DNA from: Impatiens glandulifera
Lineage: Eukaryota; Streptophyta; Magnoliopsida; Ericales; Balsaminaceae
DNA length: 64,000 nt
Assembly (NCBI RefSeq): GCF_907164915.1
Contig: NC_061867.1
Coordinates: forward strand, 28,806,308 to 28,870,307
Reading direction: 5' to 3'
This document shows, piece after piece, positions 37,680 through 49,165 of the stretch; the first letter of the stretch is position 1; every line of letters begins with the position of its first letter. The notes under the pieces were generated by a model that was given only the letters and a program-made list of their open reading frames with translations, searched no databases and had not been told where the DNA came from. Position numbers and translations under genes: made by a program.

Positions 37680-40095
37680 CATCGAGAAGTTCAATGGGAA
37701 AAAGGACTTTAGGTTATGGAAGATGAAGATGATGGTACACTTAGACAACACATGAGTTCCTAAATCACTTGAGGGGGAATCAAAATTACCATCCTTGATG
37801 GATGTGGAAAAAAAGATGAAGGTGTTGGAAAAAGCCTATAACACTTTGATTCTTAGTCTTAGTGATAAGGTTCTACGAGAGGTTGCTTATGTCACGACAG
37901 AAATAGAGGTGTGACTTCAGTTGGAGTCTTTGTATATGACTAAGATACTGCCGTCTCAAATCTACATCAAGTAGAGATTCTTCATGTTTAGAATGGCTGA
38001 GAGGAATGACTTGCAGACGCATATCGACGATTATGTCAAGATTTTCCTTGATTTGGAAAACATCGGGGGAGAAATACAAGAATGAGGATAAGGCGCTGAT
38101 GCTTTTGAATTCTTTACTAAATTCGTATGAGATGTTCGTAGACATACTCGAGCATGGAAGGGAGGAGCTTACCTTCGATGATGTATGAGTGCGTTAAGAT
38201 CGAATGACCAAAAGAAGAAGAATGAAGAGAACATTATAAGTATAGATGGATTCTTGGTTCGAGGGAGAACCAAGAGGAGAGACAATTAAAGGAAGAAGAA
38301 GAATTCAAAGTCTTTCGGGAAAAATTTACTAAGTGCTACAACTGTGACAAAGAGAGACACTTTAAACGAGATTGTTCTGATTTGATTAACAATGGGAAAA
38401 TGAGCGGAGAAGCGACGGTTGTTCAAGAGGTCGAGAATAGGCACGAAAGTACGGATGGTCTCATTGTCTCCATTAATTAGTCTAACAAGCGTTGAATTAT
38501 GGATTCCAGGTGTTCGTTTCATATGACACCTAATGAGAGTTGGTTCGAGACATATGAGAAGACTTTGGTGGGTGAGATTTTGTTAGATAACAACAAGTCT
38601 TACATGGTGATGAGGATCAGAACATTGCGTTTAAAGATGCATGATGGAATCGAGAGGGCGTTGATAGATGCATGAAATTTCCCGAACCTTTAGAGGAATT
38701 TAATCTCTCTCGGCTTACTAGACCAACTTGGTTTTGCATGAAAGGGTGAAAAGAACGTATTGAGGGTCACAAAGGGTTCGCTAGTGGTAATGAGAGGAAT
38801 GCGAGAATAGAGTCTTTACATCTTTTAAGACAACACATTGGTTGGTGATATGGCGATAGTGGTGGAACCTTGAGATATGTTGCACACGAGTTTATGGAAT
38901 AAGAGATTGGAGCACGTGAGTGAGAGGGGTTTGAAGGACTTGAGTAAGAGAGGCTATTTTTTAAAGAATAAACTTGATGATTTAGAGTTTTGCGAGAACT
39001 GCATACACAATAAATCTATGAGGGTGAAGTTTGGGCGGTCGATTGAGGTGACTCAGGAGACGCTAAGTTATGTTCATTCAGACTTGTGGGGTCGACGAGG
39101 ACCGCAACACTAGGTGGAGGTTGATATTTTATTACCTTCATGGATGATTATTCGCGCAAGATTTGGGGTATACATCTTGAAGTACAAGAATGAGATATTT
39201 GCTAAGTTCAAGAAGTGAAAGAAGTTGGTAGAGACTTAGACCGGGAAGAAAGTTAAAAAAGTTCTGAACAGATAACAGTTTGGAGTACCTAGGCGAGGAG
39301 TTCAATTAGTTTATCAAGAAAGAAGGGATGGTTCATCACAAAATCATCCGAAAATACCGTAATAGAATGGATTAGTGGAGCAAATAAACAAAACGCTACT
39401 TGAGCGTGTCCGGTGTATGTTGTTTGAGGCCGGTCTACCGAAGCGGTTTTGGGGTGAGGAGATTAACATTGCGGCTTATCCTATTAATCATTGTCCATCG
39501 ACGACATTGGAATTCAAGACACCAGAAGAAGTTTGGATTGATGCTCCTCCAAAACTTGACAACCTAAAGGTATTTGGGTTTGTGTCTTACATGCACTAAC
39601 ATGATGGAAAACTTGATCCAATAGCGAAGAAGTGTATGTTCATTGGATAACCTGAGGGAGTAAAGATTTGAAAACTATTTTATAATGACAAAGAGATGAC
39701 CAAGTGCATCATTACCCGTGATGTGGTCTTTATAAAAACCGAGTCCTATTATGGAGCAACACATTCAGTCGAAACTAGCAAAGTTGCTAGAGAGAGGACT
39801 GAAAATTTGAGGTGGAGTTCCTAGGAGAGATTATTAAAGAATCTTTAGACACGGGGGAAACTAGTGTATATGATGAAAGAGATGGTCAGGCAGAGAAGGA
39901 AGGTACAAATCCAAAAGAGAACCTTAACTTCTACCAGTTAGTGCGAGATAGAGACCTTATGACAACCTAAGCTCTAAAGAGATTTAGCTACTCCAATTTA
40001 ATGACCTTTGCATTCCTTGTGGCATATGAGAATCCCATAGATATAGCCACGAAGGTGGTGACGGGAATTATGTTTCAAAAATATTGCGACATAAA
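37680..40095 (+). pseudogene. Copia gag-protease-integrase remnant, RT and RNase H missing
   Basis: Reading across frames with many stops: a gag region at 37790-38190 (EKYKNEDKALMLLNSL), a zinc knuckle CYNCDKERHFKRDC near 38337, and a protease-start segment MDSRCSFHMT near 38500. A GAG-pre-integrase segment follows in the open frame 38877-39113 (LWNKRLEHVSERGLKDL and a C-x2-C motif), then an integrase C-terminal part at 39375-39597 (RVRCMLFEAGLPKRFWGE). At about 39960-40080 only a short stretch like the linker before RT and then the tail after RNase H remain. The missing polymerase means it could only have moved in trans, if at all, before the coding region decayed. Confidence 0.8.
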
Positions 40096-40196
40096 GGTTG
40101 GAATGTAATGGGAGAAGTAGGAGGATTGATTCAAGGACGTTCTTGGTGATTAGGCTCATTCGTTTGACAATAGACATAAATACAAGGTGGAGAATT

Positions 40197-40620
40197 TTTG
40201 GAGTTGGGCTTAGGGTTTTGAGGCTCAATTTGGCGTGCCTCAATGTTAGGTACAAAAAGGGGAAGGAAGATATATGCGATTATATGTTGGATTCAAAAAG
40301 GCATGAACTCACATAATGGTGAAGATGTCAATCAAATCGTATTATTATGGAGATGTCAACTAAATTTCCACAAGATCATATAATGGTGGAGATGTCAAAG
40401 ATATCACATGATCTTTATCCTAATTTTGAATTTTAAAATCCCATATATATACATTATAAATGAGAAGAGAGAGTGAGACTAAAACCTAGAACAAACATAA
40501 TATGTTAGAATTTATATCCTTATTATAACTCTATTTAATTGATTCTCCGAAAGCAGGACGTATGACATTATTGGTCCGAACCTGTGTAAGATTCTTGTGT
40601 TTCTATTTCATTATTTCTTC
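40197..40620 (+). repeat. 3' LTR of the deleted Copia, truncated
   Basis: Aligns with 37077-37500. Similarity is lost near TTTCATTATTTCTTCCC at 40605-40622, so about 80 bases of the LTR end are missing. The minus-strand LTR sequence begins directly after this point, which suggests that it caused the truncation. Confidence 0.75.
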
Positions 40621-40624
40621 CCTA

Positions 40625-43228
40625 AGTGTTATAAATTAGAAAATTACTACCTTAACTTATTAAGAATCTAAAATCAATTATTTTCAAAAACTCAATTGTT
40701 CTAAAAATAATTGCCTTTAAGATAAACCGTGCAATGAGTTTGTGAAATTTGAAAATTTTGTATAGTCTCGAATTTATTAAAATAATAAACTATAAAATTG
40801 GGGGTTGAAAAAAATGAGTGTCTACAATCGATTCTTCGGTCGTAGCCACGGTCGGATTCCATGTCATTCCACGATCAAGCACACAACAAGAACAATGGGG
40901 TTGACTATCTAATCGGTGGAGACAACATGATCGAAAACTATGTTATTGATCAACATTGGTCAGCAACAAATAACAACCTTCAGTTCTTGGTCGGATGTAA
41001 CATCGTCTTCAATCGGGTGAAGAAAGTCAACCAACAATAACTTATATTGGTCGTAAGCGTCGGGAAACTTAGCTAGTGGCTAAGTATTCTTGGTCGGGCA
41101 AAAATCACCACAAGCAGGCCTCCCTCGGTCATAAGCGTCATCGAACTTAGCTAGGCACATAATCTGGTCTATTTTCTCGGTCGGATGTGATGTTAGTGGT
41201 AGGGGTAGTTTAAACGTCTGCATCTGAGCATCACAAGGGCTGGTAGAAGCGTTAAGAACTCTAAAGAACGACCTTCTATTGTTCTTTTTCCCTTTTTTTG
41301 ACCTCCCTTTTTTTGACCTGATCCTATATTTCTATCTAAATGGTGGCCAAAATCGACCCTAAACTCACATATAAATCCAAGTAAATATTAATAACTTGTA
41401 ATTAATCAACAATATACAATAAAATCATGCAGTTGACCGCATTTAAACAAAGATTAAATCAAAAAAGGCAAATTATTTTTGTTATTTTCATATTTTAGCC
41501 AATTTTAAGTTTCCTTACACAATTTTTGGTCAATTACTTCTAATTCGTTATTAAATCCAAATCCTTCCAAGCTTAAATGTTCTAAATTGTTATTTAAATA
41601 CTTTGAGCTCAAAAAGATTCAAATTTAAACCCCAATTGAAACATTCAACTGACCATCATCAATGACCGATTTTGGGTTTTTAAAACTATTTTCAGTCAAG
41701 AGACTTTAATTTTATTTAGTTTTTTGTTTTGTTATTTATTTTATTTACATAACGTACATATTTTACATTATTTACATGATTAAAAGTAAAAACTAAATCA
41801 AAGGCAAACAAAACCATGCATTCATATGATAAAAAGAAAAGACATGCATTTATTAAATTGAAATAGACAATGCAACAAAGGAGAATCAAGAACTTACACG
41901 AAAATTGGGTTCTTGATCATTAAAGGGGTGGATGAAATATCTTAAGTAATAAGCTTTGTGACCAACCACATTAGGTTGGTGTTCTTGCTTAGTTTTAGAG
42001 AAGATAATGCAAATGGGTAAATGGGTAGGCGAGGGGCGTCAAGTTGTGAAAATTGAGTGTTATGTGAAAGTGCACTAAGGTTGACTTTTATAGGGAAAAT
42101 CTAGGAGAAAACATAAGGCCCAAGACCTACTAAAAACTAACTACACTAAGTCATGTGGGGGCAACTAACTTTCCTAGTCTTAGATGAATTAAAATGTCAT
42201 GAGATTTTTGAATTTTGAAATCTTTTAACTATTTTTTTATGTAATAACCATGAGGTGTACACATTCTCCTTTTGAAATGTTATTAAATGAAATGACATGT
42301 CATGATTCGTCCAATAAAATTAATACACCTCATGGTTTTAATATAAAGGCTTCATGAACTTGGTTTACACCTCATGAGCTTAATATTTGAATTTCAAAAT
42401 TTATGTCTTCCCTCCTCTTCTTCATGACTTATGACTAGAAGGTTCTAGGAGGTTCATATGTTTCTTCATTTTGGGTCGGTTGTTAGTCGGGTCACCGGTT
42501 GGGCACCCTCGGTTGGGTTCACTCCTTAACTTGACTTTGACTTGATATTGACATTAATATGGGCTTGGACCTTCATGATTTCGAAATTAGTCATTTCTCT
42601 TGATGAATCTTGACCTTATTTTGATTTCTTGACTCTTCTTTGTGAATTTTGGCTTAATGTTTGATAATCTTTTTGGACCATAGCTTGTTCTTGATAGATC
42701 CTGACACATGAAACTCCATGATCTTCACATTTTCGGTTATTCCCTTTATTCATCTACAAAGTATAATAAACTAAAATAATAAAATAAAGATAACTAACTA
42801 ACTTTTAACTAATATAATTATTTTTCTAAAAGAAAGACTAACTTTCTAAAACAAGAAAACTAACTAACTTTCTAATTTAGAAATTAAACAAATGTTTTAA
42901 TAAAAGAGAAATATTAAGTCTTCTATCCTTTAACATGATAATTTTATTTCCCAATTAACTTAAATCTAATTAAACAAAACAAAATTAAAAACTTTAAATA
43001 AAAAAGTCACAAATTCGTTAATACAACGTTTTAATATTTATTTTATTATTTTATTATCTAAGGTGATTTAATTAATTAAAACCCTTAAATATATTAAGTT
43101 TGATAAAAGTCTTAATCTCCTTAACTTATTAGAAATTCGAAATCAACTATTCTTAAAAATTCAATTATTTCAAAAATAATTACTATATAAACTATAAAAA
43201 TTTGGGATGAAAAAAGGAGTGTCTACAA
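40625..43228 (-). mobile_element. LTR-type element on the minus strand (probable Gypsy class, non-coding)
   Basis: Two ~200-bp direct repeats lie at 40650-40838 and 43040-43228. Each begins on the minus strand with TGTAGACACTC followed by a T-rich stretch, a common start of plant Gypsy LTRs. The 2.2 kb between them has no coding capacity that I can see. It contains several CCTCGGTC/GGTCGTAAGCGTC motifs near 40830-41180 and pyrimidine-rich GACCTCCCTTTTTTTGACC repeats near 41295-41320. Either the left repeat is a truncated 3' LTR and the interior is non-autonomous, or one long LTR abuts the start of another. I saw no polypurine tract or primer site, so the class is tentative. Confidence 0.5.
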
Positions 43229-43360
43229 ATACACTGAAAAATTATAATAAATATTTGATCAAATTTCTTAATCTACCCGTAACCCATATGAATTAAAATA
43301 ATGGATATGATTGATGATTTATTATAAAGTTGTTATATAAATCTTATTAAAAATGATTTT

Positions 43361-43675
43361 AGCCCACATGAAAGTATTTGTCTCAAAAGTTTTGATTTAA
43401 AGGATAGTGTTATTAAATAAAATTTAATTGAATAAGACTTAGCCCACATGCAAGTCTTTGTCACTTGATTTATTTTAAAGAACTATTTTGTTAATTAAAT
43501 ATGATTGAATAAGACTTTAGCCAACATGCAAGTCTTTGTCGCTAGATTTATGTTAAAACATAATTTTAAAAAAATAAATATAATTGAATAAAACTTTAGC
43601 CCACATACAAGTTTTTTGTCGTTAGGTTTATTATTATTAAAATGTGATTTACATTGGTAAACATGGTATTATAAT
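43361..43675 (+). repeat. ~79-bp tandem repeat, 4 copies, in a Copia leader
   Basis: Copies begin with AGCCCACATG or close variants at 43361, 43441, 43519 and 43598, each followed by CAAGTCTTTGTC-like sequence and TTGAATAAGACTTT. They lie just before the gag region of the next Copia element and are probably a leader array. Confidence 0.8.
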
Positions 43676-43739
43676 TTTAAGGTGTCAAATATTTAATGAG
43701 AATTCATAATTTATAGTTTTTAATCTATGAATATATGAT

Positions 43740-46700
43740 ATTAAGTGCGATATTTATCCACTGAAAGGTGATAATTATAAGGTGTGGAAAGAGAGAGTAC
43801 TTTTATAATTGGGATGGATAAACATTGATCATACTATTAAGGAAAGACAAACCATATCCATTTACCTAAATTAGCACTAAATATGATATTTCTCTTTATG
43901 ATAAGTGAGAACGATCTAATCGCCTCTCCATTATGTTGATAAAGACTAGAATATCAACTAGTATTCGTGGTTCTGTCGAACAATATGCTTATGTGAGAGA
44001 CATTTTTTAAGGCTATCAATGAGTAGTTTTCAACTTCTAATAAGGATCTTGCTTAAACCTTAATTATGAAATTTTCATCATCCAAACTCAATGGAATGAA
44101 AGGCATGCGTGATCATATCATGCACATGAAGGATATTGCGGTTAAACATGAAAGTTTGGAAGTAAAAATGTCAAAACATTTTCTGGTTCACTTTATACTA
44201 AACTCATTGCCTAAACTTTACAGTACCTTCAAACTACATCACACATAAGGATAAATGATTGATTAATGAACTTCTGACCATGTGTGTTCAAGAAGAAGGG
44301 AGGTTGGCTATGGAGAAACATTCAAATTTTACTACTCATTTAAGAAAAGGAAGGAATCAAGCCAAATTTAAGGTAATTGATAAAATTCCTCCTCGACCAA
44401 ATATAAAGAAGAAGTCTAAGTATTTATTTTTTGTAAGAAGAAGGGACACATGAAAAAAAGACTTCATAAAGTTTAAGAGATGTCTTGACACTAAATGTAC
44501 CAAACTTTCACTTGTTTTGTTTATTATGAATCTAATATGATTAATGTTAATCATAACAGGCGGTGGATTGACTTTAGTTCTACAATCCATATTTCTAATA
44601 CCTTACATGATATTTAAAACCTAAGGAAGTCGGTGGGAAGTGAACAATTTATCAATTCGGGTAGTATGATGAGTTCGCATGTGGAAGTCATTGACACATG
44701 CAGTTTAGTTTTAAGCAGTAAATTTATTTTTCATTTAAAAAAACATTTTATGTTCCAAGTTTTTATAAGAACTTTATTTTAGTTTCAAAACTTGCACCTT
44801 TAGATTTTTCCATTAACTTAATGAATTATGGCTTTTGTTTAACTCATGAATTTAAAGTCATTGGTTATGGTATTTGTTTGATGATATTTATCGTATTAAA
44901 TTGTAAAATAATATTTTTTTTATAATTCTATGCATGTTACTATTAGGTTAAAATGATGTGTTATGAATAAAGATTCTTCTATTTTATGGCACCAAAGATT
45001 GTGACATATCTCTATTGAAAGAATTAAAATATTAGTCAATGAAGGGGGTACTTAGTGCCGTGAATTTTACCAACATTGAGACTTGCGTTGATTATATTAA
45101 GGGTAAGAAAATAAACAAGTCTAAAAGAGGTACAAAGAGGAGTGCAAATTTATTAAAAATCATACATATAGATATTTGATGTCCAAATATGGAAGTAAAT
45201 AGTCCTAAATACTTTATCACTTTTATTAACGATTTTTCATGACACATATATCTCTACTTGCTACGTTCTAAGGGATAAAGTATTTGATGCATTTAAAAAA
45301 AAAACTGAAGTATATAATCAAGGTGGAAAAAAAAATTAAAATCGTGAAATTGGATAAAGGTAGAGAGTACTATGGTAGATACACTGAGAATGGACAAATA
45401 CCTAGTCCATTTGCTGAAATTCTTCAAGAACATGTGATTGTAGCCCAATACACCATGCCTACTTCTCCGGATCATAATGATGTATCGAAAAGAAGAAATA
45501 AGACATTAATTGACATGGTGAGAAGTATGTAGAGTTATTCGAAACTCCTAAAGTTTTTATGGACTGAAGGTTTAAAGACGATTGCATATATATATATATA
45601 TATTGAAATGAGTTCCAATTAAATCTATTCCAAATATATCATTTGAGTTATTTAAAGGATAGAAACCTAGTTTAAAACATATACGTATTTGGGGTTACCC
45701 GTCTGAAATACAAATTTATAATCCACAAGAAAAGAAACTTGATCCAAGGACTATAAGTGCGTATTTCATTGGATATACCAAAAGAGCCAAGGGATATAAA
45801 TTCTATTGTCCATCTCATACTACTAGAATTGTGGAATCAAGTAAAGCAAAATTTCTTGAGAATGACTTGATTAGTAAGAGTGATTAATTACGAGAAGTAA
45901 ATGTTCAAAATGATCATTTAGAAATTTTTTCCCATAATCAATTAAGTGTCATTTATACCTATTAAATTGAAATGGGTCCACAAGTTGTTGGTATTGATTT
46001 TGTAAATTAAATTGTTTTAGAGAAACATCAAGAAAATATTAAACAACTTGATGTTCAATCAGTTGGAACAATAAGTTTCCCAAAATGCTGAAATAATAGT
46101 AAGAAAATCTACCATAAAGAGAAAATCAACTATACCTAGTGATTACTTTGTGTATTTATAAGAATTAGACTTTAACATTGGAGTAAAAAATGATCCTAAA
46201 TCTTTTTCACAAGCTATAAGTTCTAAATAACTAGACTTATGGTATAATGGTATAAAAGAAGAATTGAATTCTATGACATCTAATGGAGTCCAAGACCTCG
46301 TTGAATTTCCTAATGGTATAAAATGTATTAGATATAAGTCGATGTTTAAAACAAAGAATGATTCACTACGAAACATTGAGAGACATAAGGAACGAGTCAA
46401 TGCTAAAGGGTTTACTCAAATAGAAGGAATTGACAATACATAGACTTTTTACTTGTATCTAAGAAAGATTCACTTTGAATAATTATGTTATTAGTAGCTC
46501 AATTTGATTTTGAGTTACATGAAATGAATGTGAAAATAGTATTCCAAAATGGTGATGTAGAGGTAGAGGTTTACATGAAACAACGTGAAGGTTTGTCCTT
46601 TAATAAAGGTGAACATTTTTCTTGCAAGCTTAACAAATCCCTATACGGATTAAAACAAGACTCTCGTAAATGATATTTCAAATTTCATGATGTAATCACT

Positions 46701-47740
46701 TCATTTGGTTTTGAAAAAATATCACAGATCAATGTATATACTAGAAGGTTAGTGGGAACATATTTTGTTTTCTCTTACTTTATGTGAATGAAATATTACT
46801 TGCAACCAATGATAAGGGGTTTCTATATAAAGTGAATCAAATCCTCTCAAATAATTTAGATATGAAAGATATGGGTAATGCATCTTATGTATTTACATCA
46901 AGATCTATAGAGCTAGAACTCAATACATTTTAGGTTTATCTCAAAAGACCTATATCAACAATATTCTAAAGAGATTTCAGATGAAAGATTGTTCACCAAG
47001 TGTAGCACCCATTGTGGAAGGTGAAAAGTACAGTTTGGACCAATGTCCAAAGAATGACCTTGAACAAGGACAAATGAGAAATATTCTATATATTTCTATT
47101 GTTGAAAGTATGATGTATTCTTAAGTATGGACAAGACTTGACATTGTATTTGTCATCAGAATGTTAGAAAGATATCATATTTATCTAGGTTTGGATCATT
47201 GAAGAGCTGCAAAGAAGGTGTTGAGATACCTTCAAGGGACTGATTACATTCTCATATATAGATGAGTCAATAATTTAGAAATGATCGGCTATTCAGATTC
47301 AAACTTTGTTGATTTCATTGATTCTTAAGAATCAACATAAAGATATATTTTCTTGCTAACAAGTGGAGTTATTTCACGGAGAATTATGAAGAAAATAATA
47401 ACTGCAACTTTCACTATGAAAACTGAATTCGTTTCTTAATTTGGGGCCACTTTGCATGGTGTATGGTTGAAGAGTTTTATTTTGGGGTTTAGAATTGTAG
47501 ACTCTATTTCTGTGTCATTGAGGTTGATTGAGGTTGTTTGTGAAAACTCAACAACAATCTTTTTGACAAATAATAATAAAAGTTGAAGTCGAATCAATCT
47601 CATCGACATAAAATATTTTACCACAAAAGAATGTGTTAAGGAAAAGAAAGTGTCCATTGAACACATTAATACCGAGTTGATGGTTACTGATCCTTTGAAT
47701 AAAGGCATGCCAATTAAGAATTTCATGTAGTTCTAATGGG
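43740..47740 (+). pseudogene. Full-length Copia polyprotein, heavily decayed
   Basis: Order across broken frames: gag from about 43750 (NYKVWKERVLL-like start, then open frame 44066-44248), a zinc-knuckle remnant near 44430, integrase (open frame 45284-45532 with LDKGREY and TSPDHN, then WGYPSEIQIYNPQEKKLDP), RT from about 46200 (VNAKGFTQIEGID, and SLYGLKQD near 46640), and RNase H to about 47740 (YSDSNFVDF near 47293, SIEHINTELMVTDPL near 47655). The RT active-site box near 46780 reads YVNE, so both catalytic aspartates are lost. Stops occur every few dozen codons. The 5' LTR is not visible; its place is taken by the minus-strand LTR element ending at 43228. A polypurine-like AAGTGGGAGAA lies near 48030. 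Confidence 0.8.
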
Positions 47741-47890
47741 ACTTGGTCCTACAATGTAATTGTACGTACAATTTTAGTTTAATAAAACTCTTACTCTATT
47801 TTTATATTTTGATATTGTTCGTGAACATATGAACATATTTATTTGGAAAAATATTATTAAGTTTGGACCTAGAATAAATATAAGGTTTAT
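47620..47890 (+). repeat. Copia 3' segment, first copy of a duplicated ~270-bp block
   Basis: RNase H tail plus 3' non-coding sequence. The same block recurs at 48897-49165, including AAAGAATGTGTTAAGGAAAA, CATTAATACCGAGTTGATGG and TTGTACGTACAATTTTAG. Confidence 0.85.
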
Positions 47891-48217
47891 TCATTATGTT
47901 TGAAAATAATGATAAATTTGAGATATAATAATACATGGAAGACAACACATAATTTTAAATAGGGACTTATCACTATGATTCATATATTTGATTTATCATT
48001 AAGATGAATATCATACTAATGGACCAAGTGGGAGAATATAAATATTAATTCAGTCTAGTTCTTTCGTTACCAAATTCTCTATTTCATTGTTTCGGAACAA
48101 TCAAAATGCAACATTAATATTATATTATTAAATCTCGTTTGGGTTAAAAAAAAATTAAATTTGGAACCTGAAAATATCACCACTTCCTTTCGGGTTAGAC
48201 TTAAGAAAGTGTAATTG

Positions 48218-48888
48218 AGTGAAGAGGGCTTCACTTCTATTTATAACATTGTAAACAAACTTTAGTGAAGTGCGCTTCCTTCACTTCCATTTATATTTTT
48301 CATAGAAGTGAAGCAAGATTCACTCAAGTGCGCTTACATCACTTTTATTTACAATGTAAATAGAAGTGAAACTAGCTTCACTAAAGTGCGCTCATTCACT
48401 TCCATTTACATTGTAAATAAAAGTGAAGCAAGCTTCACTCAAGTGCGCTTGCTTCACTTTTATTTACATTGAAAATAGAAGTGAATAAATTTTCACTCAA
48501 GTGCACCTACTTCACTTTTATATACATTGTAAATGGAAGTAAAACTAGCTTCACTAAAGTGTGCTTCCTTCAATTCCATTTACATTGTAAATATAAGTGA
48601 AACAAACTTCACGGAAGTGCACTTACTTCACTTTTATTTACATTGTAAGTAGAAGTGAAACTAACTTCATTGAAGTGCGCTTCTTTCACTTCTATACACA
48701 TTGTAAATAGAAGTGAAACCATCTTCATTGAAGTGAGTTTCCTTCACTTTTATTACATTGTAAATGGAAGTGAAGCTAGCTTCATTGAAGTGTGCTTACT
48801 TAACTTCTATCGAATGAAACTTGCTTCACTTCTATTAACAATTTTGTAAATGAAAATGAAGCAAACTTCACTCGGTTGCGCTTCACTA
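48218..48888. repeat. 57-58-bp minisatellite with internal hairpins, about 11 copies
   Basis: The GTGCGCTT motif or a variant recurs at 48271, 48328, 48386, 48443, 48501, 48559, 48617, 48675, 48733 and 48790, spaced 57-58 bases, with a longer last step to 48873. Each unit holds a ~29-bp dyad, CACTTCTATTTACA paired with TGTAAATAGAAGTG, plus a smaller GTGAAGC/GCTTCAC dyad. The array sits between the two copies of the duplicated Copia block. Confidence 0.9.
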
Positions 48889-48896
48889 GTAATTTA

Positions 48897-49165
48897 TAAT
48901 ATCAAAAGAATGTGTTAAGGAAAAAAGTGTTCATTGAACACATTAATACCGAGTTGATGGTAATTGATCCTTTAACTACAGGCATGCCAATTAAGAATTT
49001 CATGTAGTTCGAATGGGACTTGGTCCCAATATATAATTGTACGTACAATTTTAGTTTAATAAAACTCTTACTCTATTTTTATATTTTGATAATGTTCGTG
49101 AAAATATGGACATATTTATTTGGAAAAATATTATTAAGTTTGGACCTAGAATAAACATAAGGTTT
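48897..49165 (+). repeat. Copia 3' segment, second copy
   Basis: Duplicate of 47620-47890, offset by about 1.27 kb, with a few per cent difference by eye. It ends at AATAAACATAAGGTTTATTC, where sequence of a different Copia family starts at 49166. Confidence 0.85.

Larger units (their letters stand above)
37077..40620 (+). mobile_element. Copia LTR retrotransposon, internally deleted
   Basis: Two related LTRs (37077-37578 and 40197-40620) enclose a decayed gag-protease-integrase region. The 3' polypurine tract is AAGGTGGAGAA at 40184-40194. Between the end of integrase and the 3' LTR almost all of RT and RNase H is missing. The LTRs differ at many sites, so the insertion is old. The 5' LTR start abuts the CACTA-like block. 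Confidence 0.8.

Noticed and set aside
40650..43228. Complete Gypsy element with coding genes
   Set aside because: The paired ~200-bp repeats and TGTAGACAC start are real, but no gag-pol motif, primer site or polypurine tract could be seen between them.
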